A stretch of DNA of 16,644 bases from SFWF01 sp045636705 (GTDB lineage: Bacteria; Bacillota; Clostridia; Oscillospirales; Acutalibacteraceae). Positions 1 through 6,741 of this stretch are shown here, piece by piece. Under the pieces are notes generated by a model that ran no database searches, had not been told where the DNA came from, and worked only from the letters and a program-made list of their open reading frames with translations. Positions within the stretch are counted from its first letter, which is position 1; each line of letters opens with the position of its first letter. A program made the position numbers and the translations under genes. Location: assembly GCA_045636705.1 (NCBI GenBank), contig JAZTYA010000020.1, forward strand, positions 1-16,644, in the 5' to 3' direction.

Positions 1-4
1 ACAC

Positions 5-32
5 TTGATTTTTTTAAAATCGGTGGTATAAT
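5..32 (+). promoter_or_regulatory. Sigma-A promoter for tRNA-Ser
   Basis: A -35 box TTGATT (5-10) is separated by 16 nt from a perfect -10 box TATAAT (27-32). A TG one base before the -10 box (24-25) gives it an extended -10 character. Transcription would begin near position 39, a few bases before the tRNA 5' end at 47, as is usual for a single tRNA unit. Confidence 0.8.
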
Positions 33-46
33 AGTTTTCGACCGAT

Positions 47-139
47 GGAGAAGTCGCGTAGCCCGGTCGAGCGCGCACGATTGGAAATCGTGTAACCATT
101 ACAAGTGGTTCGAGGGTTCGAATCCCTCCTTCTCCGCCA
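47..139 (+). tRNA. tRNA-Ser (anticodon GGA), CCA encoded
   Basis: This is a class II tRNA with a long variable arm. The acceptor strand GGAGAAG (47-53) pairs with CTTCTCC (129-135), followed by discriminator G136 and an encoded CCA (137-139). The anticodon stem CACGA/TCGTG encloses the loop TTGGAAA (81-87), giving anticodon GGA (83-85), which reads UCC/UCU serine codons. The T arm GAGGG-TTCGAAT-CCCTC is intact. The gene stands alone, with its own promoter and terminator. Its last 24 bases (118-141) recur downstream at 326-349. An open frame on the opposite strand here (14-301) is an artefact of the tRNA. Confidence 0.97.
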
Positions 140-147
140 AATAGGAA

Positions 148-177
148 ACACCTCATCAACAGATGGGGTGTTTTTTA
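148..177 (+). terminator. Intrinsic terminator of tRNA-Ser
   Basis: A 10-bp stem (148-157 with 162-171, one G-T pair) closes an AACA loop and runs into a T-rich tract (171-176). It begins 8 nt after the tRNA CCA end, so it ends the tRNA transcript. Confidence 0.85.
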
Positions 178-194
178 TTTTAGTATAAGAATAA

Positions 195-333
195 GGATTC
201 GAACCCGAGAGGGTTTGTCGTTTAGAAAAACAGTTCGGGGAACTGTTTTTTAGACAGAGCGGTGCAGGCGGGTACCGAACGCGAAAGCGTTGGGTCGGCA
301 AGCCATTAGTATGCGAAGCAGACGGTCGAATCC
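195..333. repeat. tRNA-tail-associated structured segment with short inverted ends
   Basis: This stretch of about 139 bp has no credible gene. It is bounded by imperfect inverted ends: GGATTCGAACC at 195-205, and GGTCGAATCC at 324-333. Both match the T arm of the upstream tRNA-Ser, the first in inverted orientation and the second in direct orientation. Inside are a long hairpin (220-255) and a GAAA-tetraloop hairpin (278-291). The layout resembles a small non-coding dispersed repeat, or the remnant of an insertion at the tRNA 3' end. No integrase or transposase gene is visible, so its nature is inferred. Confidence 0.5.
220..255. repeat. Long hairpin inside the tRNA-tail segment
   Basis: Arms 220-236 and 240-255 pair over about 16 bp, with one bulged G (225) and one G-T pair, around a GGG loop. 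The arms contain A5 and T6 tracts, so the structure looks like a factor-independent terminator in both directions. No gene obviously needs it, because the tRNA already has a terminator at 148-177. Confidence 0.6.
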
Positions 334-349
334 CTCCTTCTCCGCCAAA
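326..349 (+). repeat. Second copy of the tRNA-Ser 3' end (24-bp direct repeat)
   Basis: Positions 326-349 are identical to 118-141 of the tRNA-Ser region. They cover the 3' half of the T arm, the 3' acceptor strand, the discriminator base and CCA. No 5' acceptor strand, D arm or anticodon arm precedes this copy, so it is not a working tRNA. Duplication of a tRNA 3' end is the usual trace of site-specific integration (attL/attR). The 208-bp spacing leaves room only for a decayed or very small element. Confidence 0.75.
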
Positions 350-350
350 G

Positions 351-391
351 AATAACCGTCATTCTGATACAACGGAATGACGGTTATTTTA
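351..391 (+). terminator. Strong hairpin terminator after the tRNA-tail copy
   Basis: A perfect 14-bp stem (351-364 with 375-388) encloses a 10-nt loop and continues into T387-T390. It lies directly after the second tRNA-tail copy, in the same relative position as the terminator after the real tRNA. Confidence 0.75.
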
Positions 392-404
392 TGCTTAAAA
401 TCAT

Positions 405-442
405 CAATTGGGGAACTTTTCGGGAAAGAAATTCTTCAATTG
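405..442. repeat. Imperfect inverted repeat upstream of the AATCGTT array
   Basis: CAATTG at 405-410 and its match at 437-442 bound an imperfect hairpin. About 15 bp pair, including several G-T pairs and one mismatch, around a small loop near 421-426. No T tract follows, so it does not look like a terminator. It is the only other structure seen between the terminator at 351-391 and the repeat array at 462. Confidence 0.4.
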
Positions 443-461
443 ACCGTACAAGCCTGTTTCA

Positions 462-547
462 AATCGTTAAAAGACAAGTAATCGTTAAAATGCTGGCATA
501 ATCGTTGATTTATAGGGGTAATCGTTGAATTACAGTCGGCAATCGTT
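462..547 (+). promoter_or_regulatory. Array of five AATCGTT direct repeats, about 20 bp apart
   Basis: The 7-mer AATCGTT occurs at 462-468, 480-486, 500-506, 520-526 and 541-547, always followed by AA or GA. The start-to-start distances are 18, 20, 20 and 21 bp, close to two helical turns, while the spacers between copies are unrelated. The last copy ends 6 bp before the -35 box of the downstream gene. This geometry suits cooperative binding of a regulator on one face of the DNA. A replication-type iteron function is possible, but no replication gene is present. Confidence 0.6.
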
Positions 548-553
548 AAACTA

Positions 554-582
554 TTGATGATAATGCGATTCTATGATATAAT
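554..582 (+). promoter_or_regulatory. Sigma-A promoter of the orphan gene
   Basis: The -35 box TTGATG (554-559), a 17-nt spacer and a perfect TATAAT (577-582) predict a start near 589. The leader would be only about 16 nt, with the ribosome binding site near its very 5' end. The AATCGTT array ends immediately upstream. Confidence 0.8.
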
Positions 583-604
583 TGAGGCAAAAGGAGGCAT
601 CGTT

Positions 605-1192
605 ATGATAGATATTTCCGAAAAATTATATAATGCGGTGAAATCAATAATTGATAGTTGGCAAGAGGAAGGCATTTATGCTATTTCGTTCTTCGTATAT
701 TCGAACGAAGCTTATGAGTATAATGGATTTAGTAATGTGTCCTCCTTTGCTATTAGTTATAATACTGAAGAAGATTGTGAAGGTGCAGGACAATACGACG
801 AAGAGCGATGGAACTACGCTTTTTGGCGGCAGGACGAATCGCCTGTTATTGCTCCGGATATGCCAAACGAATTGACTGATCTTTTGTTTGATTGGTACAA
901 GGAAAATGGCATTACAAACATTGGCGAAGAAGATGATGACTGCTACGATGAAAACTATAACTACATTGGGAAAGGTCCCGTAGGTCATTATGAATTATTA
1001 GGTCTTGTTTCTAATGTTGCCAAACGTCTGCAACAAGAAGCATTTATTGAGAAAAAATTCGGTCGAAAACTTCCCATCATTATTCACGGTCTTGAATACG
1101 CATGGTTCGATATTGAAGCAACCCAAAATGCAAATATTAACGGAGAAGCCGATGTTTTCTTGAAGGCAATGAAGGGATTAGGCATGTGCTAA
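605..1192 (+). CDS. Orphan cytoplasmic protein, possibly DUF4303-like
   Basis: The product has 195 residues, is acidic, and has no signal peptide or membrane segment. The start at 605 is chosen because AAAGGAGG (590-597) lies 7 nt upstream. The longer frame from 554 would begin inside the promoter. Visible features are an aromatic-rich segment with YNTEED (residues 52-57) and an ERWNYAFW stretch (67-74). An Asp/Glu cluster follows (about 108-113), and a C-terminal part reads AKRLQQEAFIEKKFGRKLPIII and onward (about 139-172). This order vaguely recalls the DUF4303 family, some members of which are thought to be immunity proteins of polymorphic toxin systems. I made that match from memory and it is tentative. 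No toxin gene is visible nearby. The gene is monocistronic, has its own promoter and terminator, and is flanked by two different phased repeat arrays, which suggests a self-contained accessory cassette. Confidence 0.75.
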   Translation: MIDISEKLYNAVKSIIDSWQEEGIYAISFFVYSNEAYEYNGFSNVSSFAISYNTEEDCEGAGQYDEERWNYAFWRQDESPVIAPDMPNELTDLLFDWYKENGITNIGEEDDDCYDENYNYIGKGPVGHYELLGLVSNVAKRLQQEAFIEKKFGRKLPIIIHGLEYAWFDIEATQNANINGEADVFLKAMKGLGMC

Positions 1193-1201
1193 TTCGTATT
1201 T

Positions 1202-1271
1202 TGCACCCCCCTAAGTCAAAAATGCACCCCCTAAAATGACTTTGCACCCCCTTGCCTCAAAAGTGGGTGCA
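1202..1271. repeat. Phased TGCACCC repeats downstream of the orphan gene
   Basis: TGCACCC occurs at 1202-1208, 1223-1229 and 1243-1249, each followed by further C residues. An inverted copy GGGTGCA lies at 1265-1271. Centre-to-centre distances are 21, 20 and 22 bp, again about two helical turns, and the spacers are unrelated. The array starts 9 bp after the stop codon of the orphan gene and ends before the shared terminator. The function is unknown. Protein binding sites or the end of a mobile cassette are the simplest ideas. Confidence 0.6.
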
Positions 1272-1300
1272 TTTGTATTAAAATTAGGGTTAGTCTTCAA

Positions 1301-1327
1301 AAAAGCACCCTTTGGGGTGCTTTTTTT
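1301..1327. terminator. Bidirectional terminator between convergent genes
   Basis: The stem GCACCC (1305-1310) / GGGTGC (1315-1320) has a TTTG loop. It is extended by an A tract on the left and a T tract (1321-1327) on the right, so either strand gives a hairpin followed by U residues. It serves both the orphan gene (plus strand) and the MATE gene (minus strand). Confidence 0.9.
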
Positions 1328-1335
1328 AATGCAAT

Positions 1336-2700
1336 TTAATCTTTATTTTTCTTAATCTCTTTTTCAATACTTCTGTAAATTGTAAGCCGCATTGTAAGAA
1401 AACACGCCAAGCCGCCGACCACGTTGGATATGGGTTCTGCCAAAAATACGCCTAATACTCCAAATCCCATTCGTGGCAAAATAAGGGTTAGGGGTACTAC
1501 TATAATTACTTTACGCAAGATAGAAAAGAATATAGCGTGCTTTGCATCGCCCAGTTCTTGGAAGGTGGTCTGTCCTGAAAACTGTAAAGACATAAAAACA
1601 AAGCCGAAAAAGTAAATCGTCATTGCCTCTATTCCCGGTATTAAAAGGGTGGGGTCGTCAGAAAACATTCCAAACCAAAACTTAGGAAAGATTAGGACTA
1701 AAATCCAGGCTAGCATTGTATATACTACACCAATAATAGTGGTAAAACGAATTCCGAAAAGCACTCGCTCATACTTTTTTGCGCCGTAATTAAAGCTTAC
1801 TACAGGTTGCGCCCCGTGTGTAATTCCTATTACGGGAAGTGCAAAAATCTCTCGAACCGAGTTAATTACGGTCATAATGCCGACATATATGTCGCCACCA
1901 AAAATTTGAAGTGTTGAGTTGCAGACAACCTGCACCATACAGTTTGTTCCCTGTACCATAAAACTTGCCGTTCCAAGCTTGCAAATTTCTTTTGTAATAC
2001 CTTTATCTATGGTTATATTTTGGCGTTTAACCGGCACGGGAATTTTCTTGCTTGTAATAAAAATAAGCACCCAAACCGCAGAAATTGCCTGACTTATAAC
2101 CGTTGCCAAAGCTGCTCCCGAAACGCCCATATTAAGTTTAAAAATAAAAATGGGGTCTAAAATAATGTTACAAGCCGCGCCTAAAACAATTGTGAGCATA
2201 CCTATTTTAGGGAATCCTTGTGCATTGATATAACCATTCATTCCGGTACTGATTACCGAAAAGAAAATTCCGCAAAGATAAATATTCAAATACTCCTTTG
2301 CGTAAACAAAAGAGGCTTCGCTAGCTCCGAAGGCAAATAAAATCGGTTTCATAAAGCAAAAGCCCGCTACTGTCAAAAAAAGTGCCGACAAGAGTAACAA
2401 GGCGAAAGAATTGCCTAATATTTTGCTTGCTTTTTCATCATTACCGGCGCCTCGTTCGATAGAAAACAAAGGCACACCGCCATTACCAAAGAGTGCTGTG
2501 ACCGCCATTATAAGCGAAACAATGGGTAACGTTAATCCCACTCCGGTCAACTCCAAGCCACCACTATCGCCCATATGCCCTAAATATATGCGGTCCACTA
2601 CGTTATATAATAGCTGCACAAGTTGAGCAATTGTAAGCGGAATGGCTTGTTCGATAATACGTTTCCAGACCGGTCCGTTTAAAAAATCAACTTTTTTCAT
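1336..2700 (-). CDS. MATE family multidrug/cation antiporter
   Basis: The product has 454 residues, the usual size for the multidrug and toxic compound extrusion family. The hydrophobicity pattern fits about 12 transmembrane helices. Family-like stretches include the N-terminal AIPLTIAQLVQLLYNVVDRIYLG segment and TALFGNGGVPLFSIERGAG (about residues 68-86), as in MepA/DinF-type members. Such proteins export drugs or metabolites across the cytoplasmic membrane using a sodium or proton gradient. The substrate cannot be read from sequence. The start codon lies 2 nt after the stop of the WYL regulator gene. No Shine-Dalgarno sequence precedes it, only AT-rich sequence, so translation probably depends on coupling to the upstream gene. 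It is the last gene of the minus-strand string and ends at the terminator at 1301-1327. Confidence 0.93.
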   Translation of the reverse strand: MKKVDFLNGPVWKRIIEQAIPLTIAQLVQLLYNVVDRIYLGHMGDSGGLELTGVGLTLPIVSLIMAVTALFGNGGVPLFSIERGAGNDEKASKILGNSFALLLLSALFLTVAGFCFMKPILFAFGASEASFVYAKEYLNIYLCGIFFSVISTGMNGYINAQGFPKIGMLTIVLGAACNIILDPIFIFKLNMGVSGAALATVISQAISAVWVLIFITSKKIPVPVKRQNITIDKGITKEICKLGTASFMVQGTNCMVQVVCNSTLQIFGGDIYVGIMTVINSVREIFALPVIGITHGAQPVVSFNYGAKKYERVLFGIRFTTIIGVVYTMLAWILVLIFPKFWFGMFSDDPTLLIPGIEAMTIYFFGFVFMSLQFSGQTTFQELGDAKHAIFFSILRKVIIVVPLTLILPRMGFGVLGVFLAEPISNVVGGLACFLTMRLTIYRSIEKEIKKNKD

Positions 2701-2702
2701 TT

Positions 2703-3698
2703 TTAATAAATATTTCTTATTTTATTAATCTTTTCTTTAATCTGTTCACGAAGTTCTTTTGGCTCTAAGACTTCGATATCCTCGCCAAACTGGAGAATCC
2801 AACCGATAAGTCCTTCACTGATAAGCGCCGTATGTGAGAACTTAAACCTATCCCCCGAAACGTCCTTAATATAAAGCTTGTCCGAAAATCTATCAAGGAC
2901 CTGCTCTAATATTTTAATAGAGCAGGAAAGCTCGATTTCCTTAAGCTCGCCACCGAACATATTAAAGGTTTTGCCCGCATAGTCGGCGATATCAAAGGTA
3001 TCCTTATAGGAACTTACCTCACTAAAATGACGGAAAGGTTCGTCAAGCAGGCTTACCGTTTTCATTCTGTCAAGCCTTAGATGCATAAGGTTGTCATATT
3101 TTTCGTTGTTGCAAACGAGGTAATAATGGTCCTCAACCCACATAAGAGCATAAGGGCTTACCTTCATTTGCTTTTCCTCGGCCACAATCTTTCTTGAGCT
3201 ATCAAGGCTTCGTTTAAAATACCTAAGAGAAAGTTTTTTGCCGCCTTCTATAGCCTGTCGTACGGTATCTATTGAAATGTAAATTTCCTCATTAGCGCAT
3301 TTGTTCTTATATTCTATATAGGTGCTTTTATTTCTTACCCTTGCCTGTTCCTCTGACATCATTGAACCAAGCTTTGAAACGAGTTCTCGAGTCTTTTTAG
3401 GGGTTATAAAGCCTGCCGACTGCACCGCATCGGTTAAAAGATAAATTTCAGGTATTTCAAGCTCACGGCTTGCCATAAAAAAGCCCGCTTTTGGGGTCCT
3501 TGTTTTGATTATATCGTAGCCATAGAAAATTAAATGCTCGATATCATCATAAATTGCCTTGCGCTCTGCCTTTATGCCGTAATCGGAAAGATGGTTACAT
3601 ATTTCTGTGGCATTTATCGGATTTTGCTCATCGGAATATTTCCGCAAAATATCAACGATGTATAAAATTTTAAGTTTTCCGTTTATTCTTCCATCCAT
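2703..3698 (-). CDS. WYL-domain transcriptional regulator
   Basis: The product has 331 residues. An N-terminal winged helix-turn-helix (about 8-65, containing ATEICNHLSDYGIKAERKAIYDDI) is followed by a WYL domain (about 140-225, with the core HYYLVCNN) and a C-terminal WCX-like region. WYL proteins are ligand- or nucleic-acid-sensing regulators, either repressors or activators. The start at 3698 has GGAGGT 6 nt upstream, located inside the end of rnmV, so the two genes overlap by 16 nt. The MATE gene follows after 2 nt, so a natural guess is that this protein controls the transporter. It might instead control the whole string or a distant target. No operator is evident locally. Confidence 0.9.
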   Translation of the reverse strand: MDGRINGKLKILYIVDILRKYSDEQNPINATEICNHLSDYGIKAERKAIYDDIEHLIFYGYDIIKTRTPKAGFFMASRELEIPEIYLLTDAVQSAGFITPKKTRELVSKLGSMMSEEQARVRNKSTYIEYKNKCANEEIYISIDTVRQAIEGGKKLSLRYFKRSLDSSRKIVAEEKQMKVSPYALMWVEDHYYLVCNNEKYDNLMHLRLDRMKTVSLLDEPFRHFSEVSSYKDTFDIADYAGKTFNMFGGELKEIELSCSIKILEQVLDRFSDKLYIKDVSGDRFKFSHTALISEGLIGWILQFGEDIEVLEPKELREQIKEKINKIRNIY

Positions 3699-4261
3699 TT
3701 TTCTACCTCCGATAAGGTGTAAAGGGAATTTAATAAATCTAATAACGTGTTTGTTGTAATAAAGGTGGGAAAACCAAGCTTTAAAAGCAGTTTTTCACGC
3801 TTTACCTTGCTGTCTGTTCTTCCTGTAAGACCCAGATTATAAAGGTCGGTTTTGGTAATTTTCGGTCCCTTATTTTTTGGGACTTCCCCTACCGCGCCAA
3901 ACTTTTTAAGGGCGTTTATAATGATTTCATCATCGGTACCTTCAACGCCCAAACTGCCCTCTGCCGAAGGTTTTATCTTTCGCTTTTCTTTGCCCTTAAT
4001 AATTGGAAGATATACGTTTATAATTTCAGCGCCTTCGGCTATTTTTTCAACCTGTTTTCTTATCATTTGTCCTGCTCTGTCGCTATCGGTCAAAATGATG
4101 AGACCTTTTTTTTGCGCTAAGACCTTAATGAATTCTTTCTTTTCTGCATCCTTAAATATGCGAAAGCCTTCGGTAGTAATTATTGTCGCATCAACTATGT
4201 TGGAAAGCCTTATTTTATCATACTTTCCCTCAACGATTATGGCTTTTTCGAGTTTAATCAA
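3683..4261 (-). CDS. rnmV: Ribonuclease M5 (5S rRNA maturation)
   Basis: The product has 192 residues; RNase M5 is normally about 185. A TOPRIM domain occupies the N-terminal half, with the catalytic Glu in IIVEGKYDK (8-16) and the DxD motif in ILTDSDRAG (about 55-63). A C-terminal DUF4093 region begins at GSLGVEGTDDEII. The enzyme cuts 5S rRNA precursors to mature ends in Firmicutes, helped by ribosomal protein L18. The start codon is TTG, placed by AGGAG (4268-4272) 6 nt upstream. No ATG fits better. The TTG sits inside the end of holA, overlapping its TAA (8-nt overlap), which suggests translational coupling. The gene is more often found beside ksgA, so its place after holA is a local arrangement. 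Confidence 0.93.
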   Translation of the reverse strand: MIKLEKAIIVEGKYDKIRLSNIVDATIITTEGFRIFKDAEKKEFIKVLAQKKGLIILTDSDRAGQMIRKQVEKIAEGAEIINVYLPIIKGKEKRKIKPSAEGSLGVEGTDDEIIINALKKFGAVGEVPKNKGPKITKTDLYNLGLTGRTDSKVKREKLLLKLGFPTFITTNTLLDLLNSLYTLSEVEKWMEE

Positions 4262-5303
4262 GCTTTTCTCCTGTTTTTATTGCATAGATTAATTTTAGTA
4301 TTAATTGCTCTAATATAATTTTTGTATCCGACGCGACGCTTTTCAACTGACGGTCGGTATCAAGGAGTATCTGAAAGCAGACCCTTAAGGTCTTTTCATC
4401 TATATTTCTAAGGTTTCTTGATGCTTTTTTAATTAAGAATGATTTGTTGCCCATTTTAAAATCAAGGGCTACTTGCTCTGCCGATACGCCTTTGTGCTTG
4501 GCTTCAAGCGTTCTATACATATCGGTAAATCCCGAAGCTATTTGATAGAAAATGATATCGGGACTAACTCTTGAAAAGAAAAGTTCGTCAAGCAACTTTA
4601 AAGAGCCTTGCGCATCCCCTGATATTACCCTATCAGACATATCAAAAACAGATGCTTCAACCGTTTTAACCGATACCTTATCAATTGTTTCTTTGGTAAT
4701 TTCATTGCCCTTGCCTACAAAGGCACAGAGCTTTGAAAGCTCGTTTAAAAGAACGTTTACGTCGGTTGAACAGCTATCAATCAAATATGCCGACACGCTT
4801 GGCGTCAGGGTAACCCCTGCCTTTTTTGCAGAAGAAACAAGTTGTCCTATCATTTCCTCTCGGGTGCGGCGGTTAATCTCGGCTACTACGCCTCCTGCGC
4901 TTTCTACTGCCGACATTAATTTTTTAAATCGTTCGGATTTTTTAACATCCGGTTCGATTGCAATAAAGTTTATAATAAAAACTGCAGTTTCGTATCTCTG
5001 CGATGCTAGTTCTATTAGCTTTTCAAAATCCTCTTTTATGGCTAAATCAACCTCAAAATCCGAAAGGATTATGCACTTTTTATCTGCCATTATTGGAAAT
5101 GAAGACAATTCTTCATAAACTTCTTGGAGGTCGCAACCATACTCATAACGAAGCAGATTAAATCCGTCATCCGCTTCTGTTGCCTTTATTATGCGGTCGA
5201 CCATCTGCTTTTTTAAGAAATTATCATTACCATAAATTAAATAAATAGGGGTCAGAGCACCCGACGACAGATGTGATTTTAAAGCTTTTTCATTAATCGG
5301 CAT
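4254..5303 (-). CDS. holA: DNA polymerase III subunit delta
   Basis: The product has 349 residues, typical for HolA. The N-terminal segment SGALTPIYLIYGNDNFLKKQMVDRI is the usual start of the delta subunit fold. The central region (about 140-210) and the all-helical C-terminal clamp-loader collar region are present. HolA is the wrench of the clamp loader that opens the beta sliding clamp. ATG at 5303 has AGGAGG (5310-5315) 6 nt upstream, and the gene overlaps the end of comEC by 11 nt. The comEC-holA neighbourhood is classical in Firmicutes. The gene rpsT, which often follows, is not seen here; rnmV takes its place. Confidence 0.95.
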   Translation of the reverse strand: MPINEKALKSHLSSGALTPIYLIYGNDNFLKKQMVDRIIKATEADDGFNLLRYEYGCDLQEVYEELSSFPIMADKKCIILSDFEVDLAIKEDFEKLIELASQRYETAVFIINFIAIEPDVKKSERFKKLMSAVESAGGVVAEINRRTREEMIGQLVSSAKKAGVTLTPSVSAYLIDSCSTDVNVLLNELSKLCAFVGKGNEITKETIDKVSVKTVEASVFDMSDRVISGDAQGSLKLLDELFFSRVSPDIIFYQIASGFTDMYRTLEAKHKGVSAEQVALDFKMGNKSFLIKKASRNLRNIDEKTLRVCFQILLDTDRQLKSVASDTKIILEQLILKLIYAIKTGEKLD

Positions 5304-6732
5304 ACTCTGCCTCCTTTCTTTTCTTTCGTTTGTCTAAAAGAATTATTCCCGCTACTAAGCCTACTGCAAGCGCGGAAAAGACTGCTTTTCCTAAAGTGTC
5401 AAAGTAAAGCACAAAAATTTCCGACGAGCCAAAAAGTTTTATAACCCACATAACGTAATTACCCAGTGCCGCCGCAACGGTTAAAATCGCTGTGCTAAAA
5501 AGAGGGACCGCGCCGACAATTACGCCTATCACGGTTGCTATAAGCGTTAAACTTACGGCATAGGATATTAGAAGGTTTACAAAAACCGAACCCACCGATA
5601 GATAGCCAAAGGTAAATATTAGTATTGGCATTATACAAATTAGCGCAGAAAGCGAAACACTAATTGAAACAAAAAGTTTATAAACCAGACTTCCAAATAC
5701 ACCTGATAAGCTTTTTGGTAAACAGATATTTGTAACCAAAGGCGATAAATATACCACGCCAAAGGTTGCAAAAATTGATAAAAGAAAGCTTACGCTTCCT
5801 GCTATTTGCGGATTAATAATCGCAATTAAAAACACTGCAAAACCAAGTGAATTTAGAGCGTCTGCTCTTTTCCTTATTAAAAGGCCCATAAGCATTACGA
5901 TATAGGTTAGCGCGGCCCTAATGGCGGAGATATGAAATCCGCAAACGCCAAGGACTAATAAAATCGCTGAGGAGCCTAATAAAAACATCGTTTTTGGTTT
6001 TGCTTTAAGTCGTTTTAAAAAATTTATCAAGGCACCGCAAATGATACCTAAATGCAGTCCCGACACGACCATTATATGACTAGCTCCGGAAGCTTTTATT
6101 GCCCTGTTCGTCGCATAGTCAAAATTGTCAGTGTCGCCTGTTATAAGAGCAATAAGAGGCAAAGCGTTTTTATATCCTGCTGCATTTTTAATGGTGTTTT
6201 CAATATAGTTGGTAAGGTGGTAAAAGCCTTTGTATATTCCTTTACCCGTCTTTACGCCATATATTTCTTCTACTTTTCCGCTAAGGTATATCCTGTTTGA
6301 AAAAAGATAGGATTTTATATTCGCCGTAGGTTTTTCAAGGGTGGTTTTTACGTTTAGAATATCCCCTTGGGTATATCCTTTCCCTGAAAAATCATAAAGT
6401 TCTGCCTTGAAGTTTAACGTGCCAACCTTTGTTTTGACCGTTATACGATTATAACCATTCTTTTGTTCGACGTTTAAAATCTTGGCATCTATGACCTGCT
6501 CGCCTGCAACTTTTTCTACACACACTTGTTTATATGTGGACAAAAGCGTACTAAAAACGAAAACTGCAAGTAAGGCTATAACAAATAAAATTAGCGAAGT
6601 TTTCTTATTTTTTAGGAACAGAACTGTTGCAAATAGGATAGAAAACAAAACCGCAAAGATTGTTCCTACATACAAATTTACAAATGAGGCAGTAAGTACT
6701 ACTGCCCCAAGTAATGCGAATGGTCGTTTCAC
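5293..6732 (-). CDS. comEC: ComEC/Rec2 DNA-uptake channel, lacking the metallo-beta-lactamase domain
   Basis: The product has 479 residues. N-terminal transmembrane helices (about 1-70) lead into a DUF4131-type OB-like domain (about 75-165). A multi-helix Competence domain follows (about 188-460), including LITGDTDNFDYATNRAIKASG and the hallmark HIMVVSGLHLGII. ComEC forms the inner-membrane channel for single-stranded DNA in natural transformation. Full-length homologues (about 750-800 residues) carry a C-terminal metallo-beta-lactamase domain proposed to degrade the non-transported strand. It is absent here, because the frame closes with a basic tail inside the holA start region. The start is GTG at 6732, 9 nt after the upstream stop and without a clear Shine-Dalgarno sequence, so reinitiation is likely. 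No other competence genes are in the window. Confidence 0.92.
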   Translation of the reverse strand: MKRPFALLGAVVLTASFVNLYVGTIFAVLFSILFATVLFLKNKKTSLILFVIALLAVFVFSTLLSTYKQVCVEKVAGEQVIDAKILNVEQKNGYNRITVKTKVGTLNFKAELYDFSGKGYTQGDILNVKTTLEKPTANIKSYLFSNRIYLSGKVEEIYGVKTGKGIYKGFYHLTNYIENTIKNAAGYKNALPLIALITGDTDNFDYATNRAIKASGASHIMVVSGLHLGIICGALINFLKRLKAKPKTMFLLGSSAILLVLGVCGFHISAIRAALTYIVMLMGLLIRKRADALNSLGFAVFLIAIINPQIAGSVSFLLSIFATFGVVYLSPLVTNICLPKSLSGVFGSLVYKLFVSISVSLSALICIMPILIFTFGYLSVGSVFVNLLISYAVSLTLIATVIGVIVGAVPLFSTAILTVAAALGNYVMWVIKLFGSSEIFVLYFDTLGKAVFSALAVGLVAGIILLDKRKKRKEAEYAD

Positions 6733-6741
6733 GATTAAATT

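Noticed and set aside
14..301. Minus-strand frame containing RRRDSNPR and SGSNP words
   Set aside because: It runs antisense across the tRNA-Ser and its terminator; these words are translations of the T-arm sequence, and there is no ribosome site.
326..349. Second tRNA-Ser gene
   Set aside because: Only the 3' T-arm strand, the 3' acceptor strand and CCA are present; no D arm, anticodon arm or 5' acceptor strand precedes them.
462..547. CRISPR array interpretation of the AATCGTT boxes
   Set aside because: Repeats of 7-9 bp with spacers of 11-14 bp are far below CRISPR dimensions, and no cas genes are present.
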